A stretch of DNA of 64,000 nt from JAFIFT01 sp020051095 (GTDB taxonomy: Bacteria; Pseudomonadota; Gammaproteobacteria; Legionellales; Legionellaceae): the NCBI RefSeq assembly GCF_964199965.1, contig NZ_CAXMZT010000007.1, positions 1 through 64,000 on the forward strand, written 5' to 3'. The notes beneath the pieces are model-generated. The model saw nothing but the letters and a program-made list of their open reading frames with translations. It had not been told where the DNA came from and made no database searches. Each line of letters opens with the position of its first letter. Position 1 is the stretch's first letter. The position numbers were made by a program, and so were the translations under genes. Positions 52,486 to 60,691 of the stretch are shown here, one piece after another.

Positions 52486-53874
52486 TTATTTAAGAAAATC
52501 ATCCGGCGGCATCATATTACCAGGCATTCCGCCCATTAATCCGCCCAAACCACGCATCATTTTTTTCATGCCGCCGGGTTTTGAAAACTTTTTCATCATT
52601 CGCTGCATCTGTTCAAATTGTTTGAGTAAGCGATTCACATCGGGGATCTGCACGCCGGATCCCTTGGCTATCCGTTTTTTACGCGATCCCGAGATGATTT
52701 TGGGAATGCGTCGCTCTTTGGGAGTCATTGAAGAGATAATCGCAACGGTTTGCTTCATTGCTTTTTCGCCTGCTTCTCCCATGGCTTGCTGCCCCATCTG
52801 CTTCATGCCAGGCAATTTGCCTATCATACTACTGATGCCACCCATTTCATTCATTTGCTGAATTTGCTGCATAAAATCATTTAAATCGAAATTCTTTCCT
52901 TTTTTGATTTTTTGAGCCAATTTTTGGTTTTGCGCTTTTTCAGCTTTGCTTTCTACTTGCTCAATTAAGCTGAGCATATCGCCCATACCCAAAATCTGGG
53001 AGGCCACTCGGTCAGGGTGAAACGGCTCTAATGCCTCTATTTTTTCACCACGCCCCATGAATTTAATTGGCTTGCCCGTGATTTGTTTTACCGATAGTGC
53101 CGCACCACCTCGTGCATCACCGTCTGTTTTTGTCAGGACAACCCCTGTCAGTGGTAACGCATCATGGAATGCTTTTGCCGTATTAGCCGCATCTTGCCCA
53201 GTCATACTGTCGACAACGAATAATGTTTCGATTGGCTTGGATAATTGATGAATTTGTTTAATTTCTTCCATCATGTCATGATCGATGTGCAAACGACCTG
53301 CCGTATCGATAATTAACACGTCCGCATAGGTTTTCCTTGCTTCGGATAATGCCCCATTCACAATATCTTTAGGCTTATCATCAACCGTGGATGGATAAAA
53401 CGTTGCACCGATTTGTTCAGCCAGGAGCTGTAATTGCTTGATAGCGGCTGGACGATAGATGTCCGCACTGACCAACATCACTTTTTTGTTTTCTTTTTCT
53501 TGAAGAAACTTCGCCAATTTAGCGGCACTGGTCGTTTTACCAGACCCTTGTAAACCTGCCATTAAAATCACCGCGGGCGGTTGAGTTTTCAAGTTCAAAG
53601 CTTGATGCTCATCCCCAAGCGCATGAATTAACTGATCGTTGACTATTTTAATGAACGCTTCTTGTGGTTTTAAGCTTTTGCCAACATCTTGACCAATCGC
53701 TGCGTCTTTCACTTGATTAACAAACGTTTTAACAACGGGCAAGGCAACATCTGCCTCAATCAGTGCGAGGCGAACGTCTCGGGTAATTTGTTGTATGTTT
53801 TCTTCGCTAAGTTTTGCTTTACCACTAATTTGTTTGAAGGTTTGAACCAAACGATCCGTTAAATTATCAAACAT
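52486..53874 (-). CDS. ffh: Signal recognition particle protein Ffh
   Basis: GTPase that binds 4.5S RNA and signal sequences. 462 residues: N domain; G domain with GLQGSGKTTSAAKLA, DTAGRLHIDHDMM, TKTDGDARGG; then the Met-rich M domain ending GGMKKMMRGLGGLMGGMPGNMM. The RNA-binding GSRKKRIAKGSGV motif is intact. The matching 4.5S RNA gene lies at 62527-62638. Confidence 0.98.
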   Translation of the reverse strand: MFDNLTDRLVQTFKQISGKAKLSEENIQQITRDVRLALIEADVALPVVKTFVNQVKDAAIGQDVGKSLKPQEAFIKIVNDQLIHALGDEHQALNLKTQPPAVILMAGLQGSGKTTSAAKLAKFLQEKENKKVMLVSADIYRPAAIKQLQLLAEQIGATFYPSTVDDKPKDIVNGALSEARKTYADVLIIDTAGRLHIDHDMMEEIKQIHQLSKPIETLFVVDSMTGQDAANTAKAFHDALPLTGVVLTKTDGDARGGAALSVKQITGKPIKFMGRGEKIEALEPFHPDRVASQILGMGDMLSLIEQVESKAEKAQNQKLAQKIKKGKNFDLNDFMQQIQQMNEMGGISSMIGKLPGMKQMGQQAMGEAGEKAMKQTVAIISSMTPKERRIPKIISGSRKKRIAKGSGVQIPDVNRLLKQFEQMQRMMKKFSKPGGMKKMMRGLGGLMGGMPGNMMPPDDFLK

Positions 53875-53936
53875 CTTTTAACCTCTTTCGATTAATAAGG
53901 GCCTTAGTTTACCACACTGGCAAGTACAAACGAAAA

Positions 53937-54365
53937 TCATTGTTGCAATATTTGCCGAATCGACTCAACCAATTTGCGGTTTTGATTAAAATCGCCATAC
54001 CCCAGGGTTGCCGATGATGTCACACTGCCATCTGCTTCAATACAAATCCAATCAGTAAAGTGATAGATGGGGCTTTGTCGATAAGCCAATAGATTATTCT
54101 TGTCTCGTTGGTAAATGGTAATGCCAGGTAAGTGATTTTTGATGGCATCTTCCACCGTTAACAGCGACGTTATTTTTAAAGGCGCTACGTAGTGGCTATC
54201 CGCTTTGTCTACTTTACTCGAAACCCAATTTGGCTTCTTCCCGTTAAGATTGCCGGCACATAATCCCTTTGGCATCTCTTTGAAATTGATTTGTGGCCAT
54301 AGGTAGCAAATCAATGTCACAACACCAACGAAAACGATTAAACCGATTACTATCTTCACATCCAT
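53937..54365 (-). CDS. DUF1499-family membrane-anchored protein
   Basis: 142 residues from ATG 54365: one N-terminal transmembrane helix, then a DUF1499 domain (PNWVSSKVDKADSHYVAPL, ...FTDWICIEADGSVTSSATLGYGDFNQNRKLVESIRQIL). The usual first Cys of 'PNCVSS' is a Trp here. The function of the family is unknown. It is placed just upstream of ffh on the same strand (63-bp gap). Confidence 0.75.
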   Translation of the reverse strand: MDVKIVIGLIVFVGVVTLICYLWPQINFKEMPKGLCAGNLNGKKPNWVSSKVDKADSHYVAPLKITSLLTVEDAIKNHLPGITIYQRDKNNLLAYRQSPIYHFTDWICIEADGSVTSSATLGYGDFNQNRKLVESIRQILQQ

Positions 54366-54415
54366 TCTCAAACATTATCTATGCTACCAGTATACGGTGA
54401 ATAGTCACGCTATGC

Positions 54416-54475
54416 TATACTCGTGATCATTCAATAGGCGTATAAATCCTCGCATTTTGAATGATTACGAGTATA
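54416..54475. mobile_element. 60-bp palindromic relative of the 49802-49904 element
   Basis: Terminal arms of about 25 bp (left begins TATACTCGTGATCATTCA, right ends TGAATGATTACGAGTATA) match each other with three mismatches around a short centre. Both ends carry the same T-for-C change (TATACTCG), as if changed together to keep pairing. It lies 50 bp before the DUF1499 gene start. Confidence 0.75.
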
Positions 54476-54480
54476 TACCC

Positions 54481-54783
54481 CTAACGTGTTTGCATTTCTC
54501 CGAGGTGGAATGGATAATTTTCTTGGCAGCGAAAAAGGGCAATTGCAAGATTTCCCGGATTAGGTGAATAAGCATAATGATCTGCTTGATAAGAACAGCA
54601 AGGCACTGTGCTTTTAAAGCATCCCCTTCTAGCATGCCAAATAAACTTACCAAATTCTTTTTTTAATGTGCGGCCGTCATAACAGACATATTTTTGCACT
54701 TTAGACGGTTCGCCAACAACACATCCTTGACTATAGCCAATTTGACAACAAACTATCATAAGCATAAGCATGAGTCGTTTCAT
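54481..54783 (-). CDS. Small secreted cysteine-rich protein, unknown
   Basis: A 100-residue protein with a signal peptide (1-18). The mature part has seven cysteines (GCVVGE, YVCYDG, GCFKST, PCCSYQ, FRCQEN), likely disulphide-bonded. No known family. It is the third small Cys-containing exported protein within 5 kb, the others being at 49156 and 49475. Confidence 0.55.
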   Translation of the reverse strand: MKRLMLMLMIVCCQIGYSQGCVVGEPSKVQKYVCYDGRTLKKEFGKFIWHARRGCFKSTVPCCSYQADHYAYSPNPGNLAIALFRCQENYPFHLGEMQTR

Positions 54784-54904
54784 AAGACGTCCTTGTTTTT
54801 ATTATTCTTAGCTAACTGTCTGTTTTTACAGTATAATTTATAGTGTCCTCAAGCACAAAACACGACACATCAAATAATATCTTCGAATAAGCAACCCCTC
54901 ATCC

Positions 54905-54942
54905 GCCCTTTGGGCACCTTCTCCCCATGCCTGGGGAGAAGG
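54905..54942. repeat. Palindromic intergenic repeat, family CCTTCTCCCC (copy C)
   Basis: CCTTCTCCCC (54917-54926), ATGCCT loop, GGGGAGAAGG (54933-54942): a perfect 10-bp stem. It is preceded by a second small hairpin GCCC-TTT-GGGC at 54905-54915. This double-hairpin form (CATCCGCCCTTTGGGCACCT) resembles a repeat seen in many unrelated bacterial genomes. Confidence 0.8.
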
Positions 54943-55056
54943 GAAAATGAAGGGGCATATTTTTTAGTATAACACATTCAATTAGTTACAAATGCTTGCA
55001 TGGACTTAATAAAAGTGTAATCCTAAAACCATTCTTCTCCTAACACACTATCTTCG

Positions 55057-56337
55057 ATGCATTTGCCATTATCGACTCTTTTTATATCACTGATTGTTCT
55101 TGTCATCGCTTCTGCATTTTTCTCGGGGTCAGAAATTGGCATGATGTCACTTAACCGATATCGCTTACGCCATTTGGTGAAACAAAAAAATAAAAATGCT
55201 ATCCGCGTCAACCAATTACTGAGTAAGCCCGATAAATTACTCGGTGTGATACTTATTGGCAATACCTTGGCAAATATTGTTGCTTCTACCATCGCAACAT
55301 TAATTGGTCAACGGTTATATGGCGATGTGGGCGTGGCAATTGCTACCATCAGTTTAACATTAATCATTCTTGTCTTTTCTGAAATGACGCCAAAAACATT
55401 GGCGGCTATTCACCCACAAAAAGTTGCTTTTTTTTCATCCTTACCACTCAAGATCTTGCAACAAATTTTAATGCCGATTGTGTATGCTACTAGTTGGATT
55501 GCCAACAACCTTATCAAGTTATGTGGCATCTCACTCAGTGATGCCCAACATGAACATTTAACCGGAGAAGAGCTTCGCTCCGTTGTTCATGAAGCGGGTG
55601 TTATGTTACCGATTGAACATAAAAGCATGCTAATCAGTTTGCTGGATTTAGAACAAGCAACGGTTGAAGACATCATGATTCCAAAATCGGAGGTCACTGG
55701 CCTCGATTTAGATTTGCCTTGGCATGATTTGTTAGATCAAATTGAAACCGCCCAGCACACTCGTTTGCCTTTGTACCATGGTAATATCGATAATTTGATT
55801 GGCATGATCCACATTCGCGATATTTTACATTTACAAATGGACGATTCGCTAACCCTTGAGAATATATTGGAAAAGGCCAATAAGCCATACTATGTCCCTG
55901 AAGCCACCACCTTAAATATCCAACTCTTGCATTTTCAAAAGACAAAACAACGAAGCTGTTTTGTGGTGGATGAATATGGCGATCTGCTTGGCTTAGCCAC
56001 CATGGAAGATATATTGGAAGAAGTCGTGGGTGAATTTACCACGGATGTCGCCGCATTAGAAAAAGACATCACTCCTCAAGAGGATGGGTCTTACATTGTC
56101 GATGGTGGCATCACCATTCGTCAATTAAATCGGTTATTACATTGGAACCTCCCCTTGATAGGCCCTCGCACGTTGAGTGGCCTTATCATCGAACATTTAG
56201 GCACCATCCCCCCGGCTAATTGCTGCTTGCGCCTGGGCAAATATCAAATAGATATTCTCAAAGTCAGTGATAATATGATCCGGTCCATACGCATGTTCCA
56301 AATAAAATCTAAGGCACCCCCCCCCAAAAAAAAATAA
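55057..56337 (+). CDS. HlyC/CorC (CNNM/YfjD) family membrane protein
   Basis: A 426-residue inner-membrane protein. The CNNM/DUF21 domain has three or four helices (residues 1-190, with FFSGSEIGMMSLNRYRLRHL). Two CBS domains follow (about 205-330; DIMIPKSEVTGLDLD, RSCFVVDEYGDLLGLATMEDILEEVVGEF), then a C-terminal CorC/HlyC transporter-associated domain. Family members are linked to Mg2+/Co2+ efflux or resistance. Association with ffh is common in gammaproteobacteria. The 3' end is a C9A9 tract coding PPPKKK. I chose ATG 55057 because it places a membrane helix directly after the start. Confidence 0.9.
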   Translation: MHLPLSTLFISLIVLVIASAFFSGSEIGMMSLNRYRLRHLVKQKNKNAIRVNQLLSKPDKLLGVILIGNTLANIVASTIATLIGQRLYGDVGVAIATISLTLIILVFSEMTPKTLAAIHPQKVAFFSSLPLKILQQILMPIVYATSWIANNLIKLCGISLSDAQHEHLTGEELRSVVHEAGVMLPIEHKSMLISLLDLEQATVEDIMIPKSEVTGLDLDLPWHDLLDQIETAQHTRLPLYHGNIDNLIGMIHIRDILHLQMDDSLTLENILEKANKPYYVPEATTLNIQLLHFQKTKQRSCFVVDEYGDLLGLATMEDILEEVVGEFTTDVAALEKDITPQEDGSYIVDGGITIRQLNRLLHWNLPLIGPRTLSGLIIEHLGTIPPANCCLRLGKYQIDILKVSDNMIRSIRMFQIKSKAPPPKKK

Positions 56338-56594
56338 GTGGACCTACCCACATTTGGTTTACTGCTTGCTAAGGTACACTAGGTAACGTCCCTGAAGTTT
56401 TTTTAGATTAAAATAGTGATAGTTGCATTCAATCAAAATCGACACGGACACGGACACGGACACGGATACTGATACAGAAACCGGTAGGGATGGATTTAGA
56501 TAATAACTAACGTTTCATGTAGGTATACTCAACAAACGTAACCGTTTGAATCGACTAGTGTCTTGTTAAGGTGAAATAACGGGGATTCAATTGC
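56338..56594. other. Non-coding gap with a hexanucleotide tandem repeat
   Basis: 257 bp between two convergent genes. It holds (GACACG)x4 followed by GATACT and GATACA at 56441-56476. Nothing else is recognised. Confidence 0.7.
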
Positions 56595-57299
56595 CTACCG
56601 TTTAATCCTGACATCGGAAGTGAACATATAGCCACCATTTCGGATAGTTTTAATCAACATCGGATGTTTCGGATCATATTCAATTTTTTGTCTTAGCCGG
56701 CTTACCTGGACGTCTATACGACGATCAAGGGGACTTAAATCTTCATCGTCATGTTGACCTTGTAATAAAAAATCCCGGCTAAGAATTTCATGGGGATGGC
56801 GGACAAATGCTAACATCATCTCGAATTCTCCCGTGCTCAATGAAAGTTCTTGTCCTGATAGATGAACCAATTTTCGCGATCGTAAAAACAGCTGCCAATC
56901 GCCAAATTGAAATATTTCATCATCATACACGGCTCGATGTTCCGTCACTCGTCTTGCGATGACATTAATTCGTGCATGGAGCTCACGGAGGTGGATTGGT
57001 TTCACTAAAAAATCATCCGCGCCCGCTTCCAAGTATTGAATGCATAAATCCTCATCAAACTTATCATGGAGAATGATTATGGCAACCGGGTATTGATGGT
57101 AAAATTCATGCAGATTTTCAGCATTATTTATCATGGCACTATCGACAATCACAGCCTCAGGCAAAAAGCGTTCTTGTAATTTTGGTGGGAAGTGATGTTG
57201 CTGACTGACCTGATAATTAAACTGCGCAAAATATTGCTCAGTTTCCTGGGTAAGGGGATCGGGCTGTATAAATATTATGTGGTGACTCAGAATTGTCAT
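56595..57299 (-). CDS. Orphan OmpR/PhoB-type response regulator with a degenerate receiver
   Basis: 234 residues: receiver domain 1-115 and winged-helix DNA-binding domain 130-230 (LSTGEFEMMLAFVRHPHEILSRDFLL, RRIDVQVSRLRQKIE, IKTIRNGGYMF). In the receiver, Asp53 (VIVDSA) and Lys100 (LVKPI) are kept. The acidic pocket is reduced to QPD (12-14), and the switch Thr/Ser is His78 (IIILHDK). No histidine kinase is adjacent. It may work without classical phosphorylation. Divergent from the gene at 57451. Confidence 0.88.
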   Translation of the reverse strand: MTILSHHIIFIQPDPLTQETEQYFAQFNYQVSQQHHFPPKLQERFLPEAVIVDSAMINNAENLHEFYHQYPVAIIILHDKFDEDLCIQYLEAGADDFLVKPIHLRELHARINVIARRVTEHRAVYDDEIFQFGDWQLFLRSRKLVHLSGQELSLSTGEFEMMLAFVRHPHEILSRDFLLQGQHDDEDLSPLDRRIDVQVSRLRQKIEYDPKHPMLIKTIRNGGYMFTSDVRIKR

Positions 57300-57450
57300 A
57301 GTGTATGCGTTTATTATTTCATATTAGCTTATCATACTGAACAAATGATGATTTTTAAAGTGACGCGTACTCGCATGTGAATAAATAATAAACTGGCTTC
57401 ATTCGCTTTCCTATGAGAGTATATAATATATACCTAAAGGAGCCCAGAAT

Positions 57451-58881
57451 ATGCAAGGAAATGCGCCTTTCTCTGATTGGCATTCTGATCCCAAAAACCA
57501 ATCTGTTGCGGAGTTAATGTGGTTAATCAAAAATACCGAAGCACCGCTAAATTCCCTATTAGCGTTAAAATTCGAAGAAGCGCCTTATGAAGCATTGCTT
57601 AAAAAACTTGAATACTGTACCTCACTCCTGCACCAATTGCGCCATTTCTATCCGCCTGTTGATTATTCCCCTAAAAGCGAACCAACGGTAAGCAACGATA
57701 GGCAAGCCATCATTCAACGCTGGCAACAACAAAGTATCGCATTTAAACAATCAGCGAATCGCGAGGAAAAAGCAACCTGCATTGCAGAGATGATTGATTG
57801 CCTGCACAAATTAACCATGATTTATCAACAGCACGCATCATCCCAACAATTTTCCCAAAAGAGCGAAACCTTACCATTGGAAAGTTTATCTAGCTGGTTT
57901 CTATCGTTTATTGATTTAATCCGGCACCAACAAGACAACCCTGCCTGGGCAACTGATTTTTTCCATCAGCTTAACACCAGTGCCTACCAAGATCTTTATC
58001 AAATGTTGACGCATGATGATACGGCTCATTTGATGTTCCATGTTTATTACTACAAACTATTTCCCGATCAATTATCCCAGCATTCAAAGCATCCCGATTT
58101 TCTGATTTCACTCGATCATCGCTTATCGTTTCTTTATCAACGCATTGAGCAATTTATTGAAACGTTTATTTCAATTAGCAAAAACCTGTATCATCTTGCA
58201 CCAAAAAATTTCTTATGCCATGGCAACCAACTTCCAAAAGGAATTACACTTCGTTCAAAAGAAACGTATCGCCAATTAATCATGGAAGGGCTTAAAAAAC
58301 TAAATAGCAAAGTGGCTATTACAGAACAAACTCCCACCGCCGAAATCATTGACGCTATTTTTCGGTCTTATCAATTTTGGTTTAATCCATGTCGACTTCT
58401 GGATGCCATTTTTATGTTATGCAAGCGCTTACAACTTTCAATCCATCAACCATTAGGCACAACATTATATAGCCATATGGTAAATGCCTTTCAATCGCTT
58501 GAAGTCGATGCATGTATCAACCTATATGGCTATTTTAGTAACAACGACACATTGTATTTATTAAGAGTCTTGTATTATATAAGCCAAGGAAGAAAGTTGT
58601 CGCAACTGCCAACACTATCAGAGGCCCAATGTCAATTAATCGACTTCTTCTATCAAGCGTTAATGCAAGTGACTGATGCACTTTCTGAATCGCTTAATGC
58701 GAGAAATTTGCCTTGTAAAGCGATTGAAGTCGATAAAACCGCGAAAGCCCCTAGCCCAAGCAAACGTAATCTTCAAGCGATTCTTCATATTATCGCAACC
58801 TACTGTGAAACCGCGGGTACAGGACCAAGCTTGGAAAGTTTATTTGCAGAATTAGAACACGACACGAGGGAACAGCGCTAA
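57451..58881 (+). CDS. Hypothetical 476-residue helical protein
   Basis: A soluble, mostly helical protein with no signal peptide or family that I recognise. It has many Gln/His/Leu-rich helices (LKKLEYCTSLLHQLRHFYPPVD; RLSFLYQRIEQFIETFISISKNL). The last residues (SLESLFAELEHDTREQR) are glutamate-rich, similar to the E-block seen near the C-terminus of many Dot/Icm substrates; that is suggestive only. TATAAT at 57422-57427 and AAAGGAG before ATG 57451 support expression. Confidence 0.6.
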   Translation: MQGNAPFSDWHSDPKNQSVAELMWLIKNTEAPLNSLLALKFEEAPYEALLKKLEYCTSLLHQLRHFYPPVDYSPKSEPTVSNDRQAIIQRWQQQSIAFKQSANREEKATCIAEMIDCLHKLTMIYQQHASSQQFSQKSETLPLESLSSWFLSFIDLIRHQQDNPAWATDFFHQLNTSAYQDLYQMLTHDDTAHLMFHVYYYKLFPDQLSQHSKHPDFLISLDHRLSFLYQRIEQFIETFISISKNLYHLAPKNFLCHGNQLPKGITLRSKETYRQLIMEGLKKLNSKVAITEQTPTAEIIDAIFRSYQFWFNPCRLLDAIFMLCKRLQLSIHQPLGTTLYSHMVNAFQSLEVDACINLYGYFSNNDTLYLLRVLYYISQGRKLSQLPTLSEAQCQLIDFFYQALMQVTDALSESLNARNLPCKAIEVDKTAKAPSPSKRNLQAILHIIATYCETAGTGPSLESLFAELEHDTREQR

Positions 58882-58892
58882 CTCGTCTTGGG

Positions 58893-59723
58893 TTATTTAA
58901 CGGTTGTGTTAAGATGCCAATTATAAATATACCCATCAATTGTTTTGATATGGCGAAGTTGTTTTTTAAGGGGTTCTTTTGCAAACAAGGCTAGATGCTG
59001 AATCAAATCGCCATCATTGATACCAAAATCACGGGCAAACCATTTATACATTTTTGATAGGATCAGATGTCCTCCAATTACCTGCGCACCACGTTTACAA
59101 TTAATATAGGCTGTCGCAGCATCATTGAGTTGTGTTTCAATATTTTCGCCATCAAAGGGGACTAATGGCAAATTGGCTGAACCGATGGAACCATTATTAA
59201 TGGCATAATGGGTACGAGCATCATTCCAAATGGGGCGAATAATTCGATTATGGATATCCTCTAATGACAAGGGGATATTTTTCACTCGAACTAAACGTGC
59301 ACCCCATGGCCCAACGCTAAATAAACCCGGCGATATATTAATATCTTGAATACTACTTACCGGATAATAACGATAAACGATTGAAATAGTCAGCGCATTA
59401 TATAAATTTAGCCAGTAGGCTAGCTGTTCATCACGATTATAGTTATCAATATCAATTTGCTCTAGAAAATGGATGTATTGCTGTAACTTTGCAATATCTG
59501 CTTTGGTTATCGCAGGATAGTTCACTAAATGAATATCCTCATGATTGACAACCACATGATGTTTTAAGAAATCGCGCCAAAGCGTATGATCGATCGTTTG
59601 TTTAGATAATGGATTATTTGCCTCCCAAATCGGCCAGAGTTCTTTTTGATACATAGCCAGGGAATGCTGAGAAAATAAAAGGCTTATAACAGCTATCAGA
59701 AATAGGGAGAAACGCTTAGTCAT
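58893..59723 (-). CDS. DUF547-family exported protein
   Basis: 276 residues from ATG 59723, with a signal peptide (TKRFSLFLIAVISLLFSQHSLA). The DUF547 domain follows: YWLNLYNALTISIVYRYYP, HYAINNGSIGSANLP, a thiol-protease-like fold in which family members often have Cys at the position that is Ser/Gly-rich here. The function is unknown. The start overlaps the recR stop by 8 bp; the longer upstream start would lie inside recR. Confidence 0.8.
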   Translation of the reverse strand: MTKRFSLFLIAVISLLFSQHSLAMYQKELWPIWEANNPLSKQTIDHTLWRDFLKHHVVVNHEDIHLVNYPAITKADIAKLQQYIHFLEQIDIDNYNRDEQLAYWLNLYNALTISIVYRYYPVSSIQDINISPGLFSVGPWGARLVRVKNIPLSLEDIHNRIIRPIWNDARTHYAINNGSIGSANLPLVPFDGENIETQLNDAATAYINCKRGAQVIGGHLILSKMYKWFARDFGINDGDLIQHLALFAKEPLKKQLRHIKTIDGYIYNWHLNTTVK

Positions 59724-60312
59724 GTTGTAATGCGGCACGGTGTTGTAAGGCACGGCTAATCGTATAGCCATCTAGGAATTCTAACTCCCCACCCGAAGGA
59801 ATACCTTGTGCGAGTTGACTCAGCACGATGTCTAGGGGTTTTAGCATTTGCTGAATATGGTAGATGGTCGTTTGTCCTTCAATCGAGGGGCTAATCGCTA
59901 AAATAACTTCCTTGATTGCACCGGACTGAACACGGTTGTAGAGTTCAGGCAAGCCAATATCTTCTGGTCCCAAGCCATCAAGTGGTGAAATCTTTCCATT
60001 GAGAACAAAATAGGTCCCTTTAAAAACATGACTTTGCTCAATTGCCATCACATCAACGGGTGATTCCACTACACATAGCGTTGCGGGATCACGCTTTTCA
60101 TCTGCGCAAATTGGACAAATAGCCTGCTCAGCAAAAAAACGGCATTGTTGGCATGCATGCACCCCATTCATCGCCTTTTCAAGGCAAGTTGCTAAGTGTA
60201 AACCACGTTGACGATTGGTTCGTAGCAAATGAAAAACCATGCGTTGAGCCGATTTTGGCCCAACACCTGGTAAACATCGTAATGCATCGGCTAATTGTTC
60301 GACAAGGGTCAT
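59716..60312 (-). CDS. recR: Recombination protein RecR
   Basis: 198-residue RecFOR component. Helix-hairpin-helix (LRCLPGVGPKSAQRMVFHLL), C4 zinc finger (CQQCRFFAEQAICPIC), and Toprim domain (LCVVESPVDVMAIEQS, AISPSIEGQTT). It follows ybaB after 9 bp in the classic dnaX-ybaB-recR order. Confidence 0.97.
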   Translation of the reverse strand: MTLVEQLADALRCLPGVGPKSAQRMVFHLLRTNRQRGLHLATCLEKAMNGVHACQQCRFFAEQAICPICADEKRDPATLCVVESPVDVMAIEQSHVFKGTYFVLNGKISPLDGLGPEDIGLPELYNRVQSGAIKEVILAISPSIEGQTTIYHIQQMLKPLDIVLSQLAQGIPSGGELEFLDGYTISRALQHRAALQHD

Positions 60313-60321
60313 GAACTATGT

Positions 60322-60660
60322 TTATTCCTTGCCTTCATCTTTCATAAAGTCTTGAGGAATATTTAATCCAGCAGTTAATTGACGAATTTTTTCTTGAGAT
60401 TTTTTCTCAACGCGATCCGTTGCCGAGTTAATAGCAGCTAACACCAAGTCTTGTAACATGCTGCTATCGGATACATCTTCATCCAATAAAGAGTCATCAA
60501 TCGTCACTTCCAAAGCCTGATGACGACCATTCATTTTAACTTTAACCATGCCACCGCCGGCTTCGCCCACGACGACCATTTCAGTCAACTCATTTTGTGC
60601 TTGTTGCATTCGCTCTTGCATCTTTTGAGCTTCTTTCATTAGGTTAGATAAATCAGCCAT
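60322..60660 (-). CDS. ybaB: Nucleoid-associated protein YbaB/EbfC
   Basis: 112-residue DNA-binding protein: LMKEAQKMQERMQQAQNELTEMVVVGEAGGGMVKVKMNGRHQ is the family core. Between dnaX (31 bp) and recR (9 bp), the conserved arrangement. Confidence 0.97.
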   Translation of the reverse strand: MADLSNLMKEAQKMQERMQQAQNELTEMVVVGEAGGGMVKVKMNGRHQALEVTIDDSLLDEDVSDSSMLQDLVLAAINSATDRVEKKSQEKIRQLTAGLNIPQDFMKDEGKE

Positions 60661-60691
60661 GAAAACCTCGCTGTTGTTTCAAATAATAACA

